DNA of 62,182 nucleotides from Deltaproteobacteria bacterium (lineage in GTDB: Bacteria > JADJOY01), in the NCBI GenBank assembly GCA_016713535.1, contig JADJOY010000060.1, forward strand, positions 1-62,182, written 5' to 3'. Below are positions 52,414 through 62,182 of the stretch, one piece after another. Every line of letters begins with the position of its first letter. Within the stretch, counting starts at the first letter, position 1. The notes under the pieces are model-generated. The model did not search any database and was not told the DNA's origin. It saw only the letters and a list, made by a program, of their open reading frames with translations. Made by a program: the position numbers and the translations under genes.

Positions 52414-53601
52414 TCAGCCCTGCGGCACGACCTCGAAGCTGATGCCGGACGCGCGCAGCCGCTCGAGGAGCCGGTCACCCATCGCCACCGCCGTGGTCAG
52501 CACACCCGCGCGCTCGGGAAGCTTCTTGCGATCGAGCGCCAGGCACAGCGCCGACTCGGCGAGCATCTTCGAGGTCTCGCCGTAGCCGGGATCGCCGCCG
52601 CGCACCTCGGTGACCACCCGCCGCTCACCGGCGCGCCCATGGAACCGCACCCGGAAGTGGGCGCGGGCGCGCTCCGCTTCACTGGGCCCCGAGCCCGACG
52701 GGCGCAGCCGCTCGAGGGCGCGCCGCGCGGGTGGGATCTGTGCGAGCGCGACCAGCGTGCCGATGCCGACCGCGCCCGCGGCGAGGGTCGCGAGCGAACG
52801 CACCTCGGCGTAGTGGCCGTACTGGAAGTCGGGCCCGTACTCGGGCAGCGCGCGCGCCGAGCGGATCACGATCTGCGGGTCGATGGTGGGCAGCGGGCAC
52901 GCCCACGCACCGAGCTCGCGATCGAAGCGCAGCCGCGCCGGCGCGGGCCGCACCTTGCGGCCATCCCCGGCGGCGCGCTTGCCACGCTTCGCCATGCGGC
53001 GCTTGTAGTAGGCACCCGCGCCGGCGAAGGCACCCAGCGCCGAGGCCCACGTGCCGCCCGAGAACTTGCCGCCGCCGCGGACGAAGCCCTCGATCACGAT
53101 CGGCTGATCGGATGGGAGCTGCTTGACGGTGAAGTAGGCGCCGAGGTCGTGGGGGATGCTGTCGAAGCCGCAGCAGTGGACGATGCGCGCGCCGGTCTTG
53201 CGGGCCTCGTCGTCGTAGCGCTCGAGCATGCGGTCGACGAACTCGGGCTCGCCGGTGAGATCGACGTAGTCGGTGCCGGCGCGCGCGCACGCCGCCACCA
53301 GCGGCTCGCCGTGGAGAGCGTACGGGCCCACCGTGGTGATGACCACGCGCGCGGCGCGCGCCAGCGCGTCGAGGGACTCGGGCGACTCGACGTTCGCCTC
53401 GAGCACCGCCACCGCCTCCGCCTTGGGCTCGATCGCCACCAGCGCACGCTTCACCTCGTCGAGCTTGGCGCGGTTGCGGCCGGCGATCGCCCAGCGAAAC
53501 TTGGTGTCCGCCATGCGGCGCGCGAGGTACTCGGCGGTGAGCCGGCCGGTGAAGCCGGTCGCACCGAACATCACGATGTCGTAGCTGCGCTGCGTCGCCA
53601 T
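52414..53601 (-). CDS. Saccharopine dehydrogenase-like/trans-acting enoyl reductase
   Basis: A 395-residue NAD(P)-binding oxidoreductase. The N-terminal Rossmann fold is YDIVMFGATGFTGRLTAEYL, then WAIAGRNRAKLDEV. VITTVGPYALHGEPLVAACA and GTDYVDLTGEPEFV are the typical next blocks, with HCCGFDSIPHDLGAY after them. Relatives include the mycobacterial trans-acting enoyl reductase of lipid synthesis and many uncharacterised proteins. The substrate is unknown. It precedes the small membrane protein and carbamoyltransferase on the same strand, 13 bases upstream. Confidence 0.88.
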   Translation of the reverse strand: MATQRSYDIVMFGATGFTGRLTAEYLARRMADTKFRWAIAGRNRAKLDEVKRALVAIEPKAEAVAVLEANVESPESLDALARAARVVITTVGPYALHGEPLVAACARAGTDYVDLTGEPEFVDRMLERYDDEARKTGARIVHCCGFDSIPHDLGAYFTVKQLPSDQPIVIEGFVRGGGKFSGGTWASALGAFAGAGAYYKRRMAKRGKRAAGDGRKVRPAPARLRFDRELGAWACPLPTIDPQIVIRSARALPEYGPDFQYGHYAEVRSLATLAAGAVGIGTLVALAQIPPARRALERLRPSGSGPSEAERARAHFRVRFHGRAGERRVVTEVRGGDPGYGETSKMLAESALCLALDRKKLPERAGVLTTAVAMGDRLLERLRASGISFEVVPQG

Positions 53602-53729
53602 GGCGCTCTCCGGGCCGTGCCGCTTCGCTCGCGGCCACCAGGGGCCGCGGGAGCCCGTCGAAGATAGCAGCGCGGAGGCGCGCGCAGCGCCCCGATCGGA
53701 TCGGCGGTGCCCGCGGTAAGCTCGCGCGC

Positions 53730-54764
53730 ATGACGGATCCGCGACGCTGGAAAGGCGCTTCGGTGACGATGCTCGCCGTGGCCGTGGGGGTGGCCGTCCT
53801 CGGCGGCTGCGGCGACGGCGGCAGCCCTGGCCACCGCTACCCGCTCGACGCGGTGCTGCGCGTGAACCACGTGCAGGCCAAGGGCACCCACAACAGCTAC
53901 CACCAGCGGCCCGCCGAGCCGCTGCCCACGCTGATCCACGAGTGGAACTACACGATGCCGAGCCTCACCGATCAGCTCGAGCGTGACGGTGTCCGGCAGG
54001 TCGAGCTCGACGTCCACTTCCAGTTGAAGGAAGGGCGGCTCGCCGTCTACCACATCCCGCTGGTCGACCCGCGCACGGTGTGCTTCTGGTTCACCGACTG
54101 CCTCGCCGAGATGAAGGCCTGGTCCGACGCGCACCCCGACCATCACCCGATGCTCATCCTGGTCGAGCCCAAGGACGACATCGACGTGGTGAAGCTCGAC
54201 GATCACCTGGACGAGATCGACGCCGAGATCCGTGAGGTGTGGCCGCTCGAGCGCGTGCTCACGCCCGACCGCATCCGCGGCACGGCGAGCACGCTCGGCG
54301 AGGCCCTGAGCACGAGCGGCTGGCCGACCCTCGGCGAGTCGCGCGGCACCGTGCTCTTCGCGCTCAACGATCCGGGGCGGCTCCGCGACCTCTACGTCGA
54401 GGGAAACCGCTCGCTGGTCGGCAAGATGATGTTCGCGCGCTACGAACCGGACGATCCGAACGCGAGCGTGCTCGTGATCGACGGCGCCGCAGGACGCGAG
54501 AGCGAGATCGGCGCCGCGCTCGCTAACCACAAGCTGATCCGCAGCACCGCGGACGGGGCCGCGAGCGCGGGGGACGGCGACACCGCCGACCGCGACGCCG
54601 CCCTCACCGCCGGCTCGCAGTACATCTCGACCGACTTCCCCGAGGCGGGGAGCGGGCCGAACGGCTACTCGTTCGCGATCCCGGAAGGCACGCCGTCGCG
54701 CTGCAACCCGGCGAGCGCGCCCCCCGAGTGCACCTCCGCGGCGATCGAGGACCTGGGCGGCTAG
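53730..54764 (+). CDS. Ca2+-dependent PI-PLC-like lipoprotein
   Basis: A 344-residue exported phosphodiesterase of the PI-PLC superfamily. The lipoprotein signal is VAVGVAVLGGCGDGGS. The first catalytic His is in KGTHNSYHQRP, with acidic metal ligands in VRQVELDVHF and the second His in LAVYHIPLVD. ILVEPKDD supplies another acidic residue. Cys pairs (VCFWFTDC and RCNPASAPPEC) may form disulfides. It probably hydrolyses an inositol- or glycerol-phospho lipid on the outside. It is transcribed with the esterase gene that starts 50 bases after it. Confidence 0.82.
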   Translation: MTDPRRWKGASVTMLAVAVGVAVLGGCGDGGSPGHRYPLDAVLRVNHVQAKGTHNSYHQRPAEPLPTLIHEWNYTMPSLTDQLERDGVRQVELDVHFQLKEGRLAVYHIPLVDPRTVCFWFTDCLAEMKAWSDAHPDHHPMLILVEPKDDIDVVKLDDHLDEIDAEIREVWPLERVLTPDRIRGTASTLGEALSTSGWPTLGESRGTVLFALNDPGRLRDLYVEGNRSLVGKMMFARYEPDDPNASVLVIDGAAGRESEIGAALANHKLIRSTADGAASAGDGDTADRDAALTAGSQYISTDFPEAGSGPNGYSFAIPEGTPSRCNPASAPPECTSAAIEDLGG

Positions 54765-54813
54765 AGCGCGTCCGCGCGATGGGGTCATCGCCGCGCGCTA
54801 TCTTCCGCGCGCG

Positions 54814-55938
54814 ATGCCGTTCACCTTCCCGCTCGACCCTGCCGAGCTCTTCGCCGAACGCGCGCGGCAGTTCCGCGGCTGGGGGATCCCGCGCGGCGTG
54901 ATCGAGCGCGTGCGCGCGCGGATCGACGACGCGTGGCGCGACGGCGCGGGCGGCTGGACCACCGAGTGGGTCCGCGAAGGCGAGGCCGCCGAGCGAGCGG
55001 GACGATCGCTGCTCGCCTCCGCGTGCTACGGCGCCGCGAAGTTCCCGAGCCTCGTGACGGCGGCGAGACGCGAGGCCTACGCGCGTCAGCTCGCGTGCTA
55101 TCTCGCGGCGGCGCGCGGGTTTCCGTGCGCGTTCGAGCGCCGCGAGCTCGCGGTGCCGTATCGCGGCGCGACGGCGCCGGTCGCGGCGCACCTCTTCTCT
55201 CCGCGTGGGACTCGCGGCGCTGCGGCGCCGCTGGTGATCGTTTCGGGCGGCGTCGACACCTGGAAGATGGAGCTTCACCGCATCGCGCTGCTGTTCGTGC
55301 AGTTCGGCGGGTTCCGCGTCGCGGCGATCGACATGCCGGGGACCGGCGAGTCGAGGATCCCGCTCGCGCCCGACGCCGACGAGGTCTATCGCGGCGCGCT
55401 GGAGGCCGTGCGCGGCGGGGCGGCGCGAACGGCTTCGTTCGGTCTCAGCGCGGGCGGGCCGTGGGCCGCGAAGCTCGTGCTCACGGGCGCGGTGGACGCG
55501 GGGGTCGACCTCGGCGGCCCGGTGGGCGCGGCGCCGCGGGACGGCGCGGCGCTGATGCGGATGCCCAACGGGATGCCCGGGATCGTCGCCAACGCCGTCC
55601 GTCTCGATGCGCTCCCACCTCCCGAGGAGGCCGCGAAGCTCGTCGAGCTCTTCTCGCTGCGCGGCGCCGGCTTGCTCACGCCCCGGGCGACTGCGCCGCT
55701 ACTCGCCGTGAACGGCAGCGACGACGCCTACGTGCCCGCTGCGGATCTCGACGTCTTCCGCGCCTTTCCTAACGCGACCGTGTGGTCGATCCCGGGCGCG
55801 ACCCACTGCGCCGCGGAGAAGATCGTGCCCGTGCTGCTCGCGACCGTCGCGTGGCTGCGCGTGCAGCTCCGCGGTGACCGCCTCACCGATCGCCTGCTGC
55901 TGGCGACGCTGACCCGCACGATCGTACGTCCGCGCTGA
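54814..55938 (+). CDS. Alpha/beta hydrolase, FrsA-like esterase
   Basis: A 374-residue cytoplasmic-looking hydrolase. A helical N-terminal domain is followed by the core with LVIVSGGVDTWKMELHRI, AAIDMPGTGESRIP and the nucleophile Ser in ASFGLSAGGPWAA. The acid is probably the Asp in NGSDDAYVP and the His is in IPGATHCAAEK. The arrangement fits the FrsA/DUF1100 esterases. The substrate is unknown. It follows the PI-PLC-like gene on the same strand. Confidence 0.82.
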   Translation: MPFTFPLDPAELFAERARQFRGWGIPRGVIERVRARIDDAWRDGAGGWTTEWVREGEAAERAGRSLLASACYGAAKFPSLVTAARREAYARQLACYLAAARGFPCAFERRELAVPYRGATAPVAAHLFSPRGTRGAAAPLVIVSGGVDTWKMELHRIALLFVQFGGFRVAAIDMPGTGESRIPLAPDADEVYRGALEAVRGGAARTASFGLSAGGPWAAKLVLTGAVDAGVDLGGPVGAAPRDGAALMRMPNGMPGIVANAVRLDALPPPEEAAKLVELFSLRGAGLLTPRATAPLLAVNGSDDAYVPAADLDVFRAFPNATVWSIPGATHCAAEKIVPVLLATVAWLRVQLRGDRLTDRLLLATLTRTIVRPR

Positions 55939-55944
55939 ACCAGC

Positions 55945-56545
55945 GCCGTGCCCGGCGATGCGCGGGCGAGCTCACGCTCGCCCCTACGCTCCCACGAGCC
56001 CTCCCGCTGGGTGTGTAGGGGAGGGCGTCAGCCCTCCCGAGCTCGGCGCCCCGGCGCGCGACGGAGCGCGCGCGCTCCATGAACCGCGATCGGCGGCGAC
56101 GGCGAGGCGCCGAGGCGTATCGCCGGGCACGCGACGCGTGCCCCTCCCGTACTGGAGTCCCCGCCCGGCTGGAGCGCGGCCGCTTCGTCGGCCGCCAGGG
56201 ATCGATCGGAACCGCCGGCCGCCGGAGGCGGGCCCTCCAGACCGGGGTACGGCCGGGTCCGGAGTCGCGAGAAGACGCCGGCGCGCGACGGAGCGCGCGC
56301 GCTCCATGAACCGCGATCGGCGGCGGCGGCGATGCGAGGCGCCGAGGCGTATCGCCGGGCACGCGACGCGTGCCCCTCCATCGCGGGGCTCGCCTCTACG
56401 CTCCCACGAGCCCTCCCGGTGGGTGTGTAGGGGAGGGCGTCAGCCCTCCCGAGCTCGGCGCCCCGGCCCGCCGGAGGCGGGCCCTCCAGACCGAGAGTGT
56501 TCGCCGGCTGCGGCCGCGAGGGACCGCGGCCCTCCAGGGACCGCG
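55945..56545. repeat. Dense cluster of dispersed repeats
   Basis: About 600 bases without a gene. A unit with CCCTACGCTCCCACGAGCCC, then GTGTAGGGGAGGGCGTCAGC to CTCGGCGCCCCGG occurs at about 55981-56054 and 56394-56465. Repeat B (as at 49648) is at 56168-56328. Palindrome A copies are at 56117-56147 and 56349-56379, each preceded by GCGAGGCGCCGAGGC. The cluster separates the converging esterase and DUF362 genes. Confidence 0.8.
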
Positions 56546-56560
56546 GCCTTCCAACCCGCG

Positions 56561-58102
<1,542 letters not shown>

Positions 58103-58665
58103 CGCTGGATCTCCACCGGGCGCGAGGCTGCACCCAGGTTCGGCTCGGCCCTCAGTGTAAGGCCTGAGCCGCCCCGCGGGACAGCGCTCGTCCGGTGCCA
58201 ACCGCGGGATGCGGCGGAGCCGCGCCGTGCGAAATCGCGGTGGCACGGGCGGGAGGGCCGGGCGCTCGGCGCGGGGTCGATCGCCCCGCGGGGGGCCACC
58301 GCCTCGGCGCGGGCGGCTCCCGCACGATCCGCCGTTTTGCACCGGCTTCCGGCACGGAGACACTGGATCCGTGGTCGGTCCCCCCAACCATCCCGGCACC
58401 AGCACGCGCGAGCGGTCGCCCCACCCGGCCTCTTGGCACGGCGCTCGCTTTACCGAGCGAGAGTCCGCGCGGCGCCGAGCGTCCGCCGCCATGGACGCGC
58501 CCTCCCCCGGCGCTCTCGGGACGATGGATGCCGACGATCCTCGCGCGTTTCCCCTCCTCGCCGACGACTGCCCCGGCGCCACGCGGTGTGCTGCACCTGC
58601 CGCGCACCGCGCGTCGCCCGGCGCCGGCCTCCCCCTCGAGCGCCGCACCGCGGAGCGAGGACTCG
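58103..58665. other. Divergent intergenic stretch, no gene recognised
   Basis: About 560 bases between the DUF362 and FHA-GGDEF genes. It must hold both promoters. Frames here are open for long stretches, but the predicted peptides are Arg/Pro/Ala-rich and show no domain. Confidence 0.4.
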
Positions 58666-59625
58666 ATGCCGACCCGTGAGGACCGCACCCGTGCGGTCAC
58701 CTCCACCGACCTCGGGCATCGGCTCGGGACCGACCCTAGCCTTCGGCTGCCGACGCCGCGGCCGACCTCGCGCAAGGCAGCGCTCACGGTGATCCACGGC
58801 GCGGCACTGGGGAGGACCTACCCGATCGGGGGCGAGGGGCTCACCCTCGACGTGGGGCGCGCGCCGGAGTCGTCGATCCAGCTCGTCGAGAGCACGGTGT
58901 CGCGCGAGCACGCCCGCATCGAGACCGGCCGCAACCACCGCGGCGGACTCGAGGTGCGGATCCGCGATCTCGGCGGGCGCAACGGGACGTACGTGAACGG
59001 GCACCCGGTGCGCGACGCGGTGCTGGAGAGCGGCGACAAGGTGCAGCTCGGCGAGGTCATCTTGCGCTTCGACCTCCTCGACGATCTCGACCTCTCGTAC
59101 CAGGAGGTGGTCGCCGAGAAGGTGAGCCAGGTCGACGTCGACCCGCAGACCCGGCTGCGCTCGAAGCACTACTTCCTGAGCGAGCTGCCGGCGCGCATCG
59201 AGGAGTGGCTCGACCTGCGCATCGGCTACGCGCTCGCCTTGATCGACATCGACTTCTTCAAGGACGTGAACGATCGCCTCGGTCACGACGTGGGCGATCG
59301 CGTGCTCGCGGCGGTGGGCGAAGCGATCCTGCGCGAGGTGCGGCGCGCCGACATCGCGATCCGCTTCGGCGGCGACGAGCTGCTGCTGGTGCTGCCGGGC
59401 GCCGACCTGTCCGAAGCCCGCATCGTCGCGAGCCGCGTGCGCGCCACGATCCGCAACGACGTCTCGGTCGTTGCCGGCGAGGGCGAGCTGATCAGCGCCA
59501 CCATCGGCGTCGCCGCCCACGGCAGCGGTGACACCTTCGAGCGCGTCTTCGAGCGGGCCGACACCGCGCTGCGACGCGCCAAGGCCCTCGGCCGCGACCG
59601 CGTCCTGTGTGATGGCGACGAGTGA
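58666..59625 (+). CDS. FHA-GGDEF diguanylate cyclase
   Basis: A 319-residue signalling enzyme. An N-terminal FHA domain, which reads phospho-threonine, spans about residues 38-140 (TLDVGRAPESSIQL, STVSREHARIE, LGGRNGTYVNGHPV). A short linker leads to a GGDEF domain (DPQTRLRSKHYF, LALIDIDFFKDVNDRLGHDV, AIRFGGDELLLVLPG). The active-site loop is GGDEL and the inhibitory site RRAD lies five residues before it, so it should make c-di-GMP with product feedback. GAGCGAGGA precedes the ATG. A PilZ protein follows. Confidence 0.93.
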   Translation: MPTREDRTRAVTSTDLGHRLGTDPSLRLPTPRPTSRKAALTVIHGAALGRTYPIGGEGLTLDVGRAPESSIQLVESTVSREHARIETGRNHRGGLEVRIRDLGGRNGTYVNGHPVRDAVLESGDKVQLGEVILRFDLLDDLDLSYQEVVAEKVSQVDVDPQTRLRSKHYFLSELPARIEEWLDLRIGYALALIDIDFFKDVNDRLGHDVGDRVLAAVGEAILREVRRADIAIRFGGDELLLVLPGADLSEARIVASRVRATIRNDVSVVAGEGELISATIGVAAHGSGDTFERVFERADTALRRAKALGRDRVLCDGDE

Positions 59626-59760
59626 CCGCCGCCAACCGTGGTTGGCGAACCGGCGCGGCCGAGCGCCGAAAGTTGCGCGGATCCGGCGCGAAGGCGCGTG
59701 GCATGCGGTTCGCTAACCCTCGCCCGCATGGGCGCATCGTCGCGCCGCGAAGGACTCACC

Positions 59761-60177
59761 ATGATGGTTCCATCCTTGGGCCAAGAAGAGCTGGTCGAGA
59801 TGATCCTCGAGGTCACCGACCGGCCCGAGCGACGGCTCCACCCACGCCAACCCATCCGCAGCGCGGTGCGAGTCCGCACCGCCTCGGGCACCTGGTTCGC
59901 CACGTCGGTGGACGTGAGCGCCGGCGGCATCCTCCTCGAGATCGAGTCGCGGCTGCACCCGCCGCTCGCCGAGCGCCTCCAGATCTCGCTGCCGATCCCG
60001 GGCACCGGCGACGAGCTCACGCTCGACGCGCGGCCGGTGCGCCTGCTCGCGCCGGCGTACGGCTCGCCCGTGCCGCGCATGATGGCGGCGGTGTTCCTGC
60101 ACCGCGACGCCGAGTCGGTCGGCCACCTCGAGCGCGCCCTCGCTCCGCTGCGTCCGGCGGCCGTCGCGGCGTCGTGA
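59761..60177 (+). CDS. PilZ domain protein (c-di-GMP receptor)
   Basis: A 138-residue protein. The PilZ motif pair is present: RRLHPR (RxxxR) and DVSAGGILLEI (D-x-S-x-G-G). It ends with a helical segment. ATG 59761 is supported by GAAGGA seven bases upstream; ATG 59728 is an alternative. It lies 135 bases after the FHA-GGDEF gene and is the likely effector for its product. Confidence 0.88.
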   Translation: MMVPSLGQEELVEMILEVTDRPERRLHPRQPIRSAVRVRTASGTWFATSVDVSAGGILLEIESRLHPPLAERLQISLPIPGTGDELTLDARPVRLLAPAYGSPVPRMMAAVFLHRDAESVGHLERALAPLRPAAVAAS

Positions 60178-60257
60178 CGTGACCGGCGCACCTCGGTACG
60201 GCGCTCCGCGCTCGGATAGGGGTAGGCAGGGCCAGTTACCCGGCCCCGCCCCCCTCC

Positions 60258-60290
60258 GAACCGGACGTGCAGATCTCCCGCATCCGGCTC
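60258..60290 (-). ncRNA. Group II intron catalytic domain V (copy 3)
   Basis: Identical to domain V of copy 2 in all 33 positions, although the rest of the copy is eroded. Confidence 0.85.
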
Positions 60291-60309
60291 TCCAGGAAGT
60301 GGTTCGCTC

Positions 60310-61640
60310 TCATCGAGGCTGACGGATCGCGGCGTGGGCTGCAGCCAGGCTGCACAACCCGCGCTGCTGGAAGGCGTTGGGCCACTGTTGGTGATCGGCA
60401 CCGCGCGCGACCTCGGCCACCCTTGCGGCGGCGGAGGACGCTGCGCAGTCGCATCCGGAGCCATCCATCAGACGCCCGGGCGATGTGGCGATGGCCGTGT
60501 TTGAAACCCGAACCAGCCGATCAGGGGCCGGTTCCGGCTCCTCGATGACGGACAGGCTCTGCCCGGACGTGCGGCGCGTCTTACGCCCGGATCTTGTTCT
60601 TGAGCGATCGAGGCTCTTCTCGCGCGGCCAGCGCCGGCCTTGCTCAAGTGATAGCCCAAGTCAAGCCGCCCGGCGCCTCGCGTCCACCACCCGGGTCTTC
60701 TCGGGGGTGCAATTTGCAAGCCACGTCGTTCGACCTCGCGTCCGAGTAACCAGAAGAGAAGCGCCTCCTGTGCGCGTGCCTCCGACTGGCACAGGATCAC
60801 AAGATCGTCGGCGTAGCGCACCGGCGCGAAGCCTGATTCCACCAACACCACGTCCACCGGATGGAGGGTAGATGTTCGCCAACAACGGACTGATCCCGCG
60901 CCCTGCGGCGTCCCCCCGTTCGGGGGGCCAGCTACGCGCATCTCCTCCGAACTCCTGCTTCAGGAACGCTTCGACGAGCGCCAGCACCCGTCCGTCGCTC
61001 ACGACCCTTGACCTCCGGTCATCGCGCTGCCCGTGGTCGATCGTGTCGAAGTAGCTCCGGATGTCCACATCGACGACCCACGTGAAGCCCGCGTCCAAGA
61101 GCACTGCACCCGCCGCAGCGCATGTCGACAACCGCGCCCCGGCCGGAACCCGTCGCTCTCGTCCACGAACGTACGTTCCCCCAGATCGGCTCGAGCACGT
61201 TTGCGCAGTACCGTCTGCACGATCCGGTCGCGATCCGTCGGGATCCCCGCCCGGACGTTGCTGGTTCGTTCCCGGCTTCGCAATCAGTGTCGTCGTACCG
61301 CCCGCAGACGGTACTGGTCCGTGCGCGGCTCCTCATGGGGCTGCGCCAGGTACCTCTCCGCGTTCCTACCGAACTGCTCCACGCTCTGGTGGTCCCTCCC
61401 GCCGCACCTCGGTTGGCCTGGACCTTCGCCCGCCGCCGCGCGGTTTCTCCGGGGCGAACACCTTGTCCGATCGGGCAGTACCACTTACCTCCTCTCACTC
61501 CCGATGCAAGTCACCAACATGCGCTCCGTCCAGAACCGTCGGTTCCGCGTACGGCCTCCTCGGCCTCGTTGCGTCTCCGCCTTGCTCAGGGCTCACGCCC
61601 CACTGACGGCCGGGTGTCCTTCCTGCGGTTCAGATTGCAC
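60310..61640 (-). pseudogene. ltrA: Group II intron reverse transcriptase, frameshifted
   Basis: Homologous to the intact 445-residue protein at 8823-10160, but broken by many one- and two-base indels. The RYADDLVILCQSEARAQEAL block survives with Pro for Leu two residues before the Arg, followed by an inserted LFW. The ADIRSYFDTIDH block is present as VDIRSYFDTIDH, but in a different frame. No continuous product can be made. Confidence 0.85.
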
Positions 61641-62093
61641 GCATCCACCTCCCTGGCCCCCTTCGCTCCGCCCGTTGGCGCTTCGTCGCTACTACGAGGC
61701 CTCTGACTCCTGCCGGACCGACTGCCCCGGATCGGCGGGTCTCCTTCTCTTACTGCGCGCTGACCTTCTCGCCGTTCTGCTCCCAACCACGGGCCGTGGG
61801 ACCCCACCCTCGCTTGCACGCTGCCCCTAGCGTGGTGGACCCCTCGACCGCGTCGGTCCGCTGTCGCACGCGACCCAGATGGGAGGAGGGTCGTTTGGGC
61901 CTAACCATTCCCTACAGGCTCACCGCCCCACGGATGCCAGATCGGATTCGCTTACGCTGCCGGACCCGGCGATTCACCCTCACGTTGCTCTCCACCCTGC
62001 CTCGCGGCAACGCGGTACGTTCGGTTACGGACCGGAGAGCGTCTGTCCGGTGGGGACTTGCACCCCACGAGTCACGCGCCATTGAAGGCGCAC

Positions 62094-62182
62094 AGGGGCA
62101 CGCCCCCGCGTGCCCGGCGATACGCATCCGGGCGTGCATCGCCGATGCTGGCGATCGCTGATCGATCCCTCGTGCGGCCGCG
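62094..62182. repeat. Palindromic repeat A (copy 3 exon) and window end
   Basis: 62094-62123 is palindrome A read on the minus strand, with arms GGCACGC/GCGTGCC, directly upstream of intron copy 3. The remaining 59 bases have a short ATCGCCGATGCTGGCGAT inverted repeat and no gene. Confidence 0.7.

Larger units (their letters stand above)
60216..62093 (-). mobile_element. Group IIC intron, copy 3 (decayed)
   Basis: The same element as copy 2 and almost the same length (1878 against 1883 bases). It begins GTGCGC at 62093 and ends at 60216. It carries dozens of small insertions, deletions and substitutions, including in the structured 5' RNA. The upstream exon is palindrome A ending GCCCCT (62094-62123). 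Either it is an old inactive copy or the consensus here, at the window end, is poor. Confidence 0.88.

Overview
The window is a very GC-rich piece of a Gram-negative bacterial chromosome. Lipoprotein signal peptides, outer-membrane barrel proteins, a type IV pilus ATPase, a Braun-type lipoprotein with L,D-transpeptidases, and c-di-GMP genes all point to a diderm cell. The mix (YadGH-like exporter, trans-acting enoyl-reductase-like oxidoreductase, DUF362 protein, many secreted lipases, no long operons) fits Myxococcota or Desulfobacterota/Binatota-type 'deltaproteobacteria'. That placement is inference. No rRNA or tRNA gene was seen.

Layout. 1-1474: group IIC intron copy 1, cut by the window edge. 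1.6-8.5 kb: a hypothetical gene, a YadGH-like ABC exporter, two exported envelope proteins and a patatin-like lipase. 8.6-10.8 kb: intact intron copy 2 between 154-bp repeats. 10.8-14.7 kb: PilT, an AbiEii-like nucleotidyltransferase with a small partner, and an MgtC/DUF4010 membrane protein. 14.8-22.1 kb: an accessory island with a damaged GNAT enzyme, a zinc-ribbon protein, a HEPN-like protein, an IS91-type element with its own tyrosine recombinase, a MazF toxin with antitoxin, and an orphan antitoxin paralogue. 22.1-25 kb: a methyltransferase divergent from a UbiV/UbiU-like Fe-S pair. 25.6-29.6 kb: SbcCD. 29.8-39.3 kb: a coiled-coil protein, PPK2, a GH5-like lipoprotein, a hydrolase/SDR/cation-efflux operon, an anion permease and a hemerythrin. 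39.3-47.6 kb: an amidohydrolase-like protein and what looks like a B12/light-responsive stress cluster (CarH/LitR-type regulator, two START-like proteins, SDR-DUF2867, DUF523-DUF1722, CbiX-like chelatase, class II photolyase). 47.8-50.4 kb: two L,D-transpeptidases and a small lipoprotein ending in lysine. 50.4-58.1 kb: carbamoyltransferase, small membrane protein, oxidoreductase, secreted PI-PLC-like protein, esterase and DUF362 protein. 58.7-60.2 kb: FHA-GGDEF plus PilZ. 60.2-62.1 kb: decayed intron copy 3.

Two families of structured repeats fill the gaps between genes. One is a GC-rich palindrome, about 15 copies, whose arms vary in a compensatory way. All three introns sit at the same position immediately after this palindrome, and a loop in the intron RNA is complementary to the exon bases there. 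The other is a compound hairpin with covarying stems at four gene borders.

Five otherwise well-conserved genes (YadG-like, patatin, SbcC, SDR, L,D-transpeptidase) carry single-base frameshifts, several in G runs, and one gene has an in-frame TGA. Together with the indel-rich intron copy at the window end, this suggests consensus sequencing errors, although real decay cannot be excluded. The repair, light, quinone-like and c-di-GMP modules described here are inferred from motifs and gene order.
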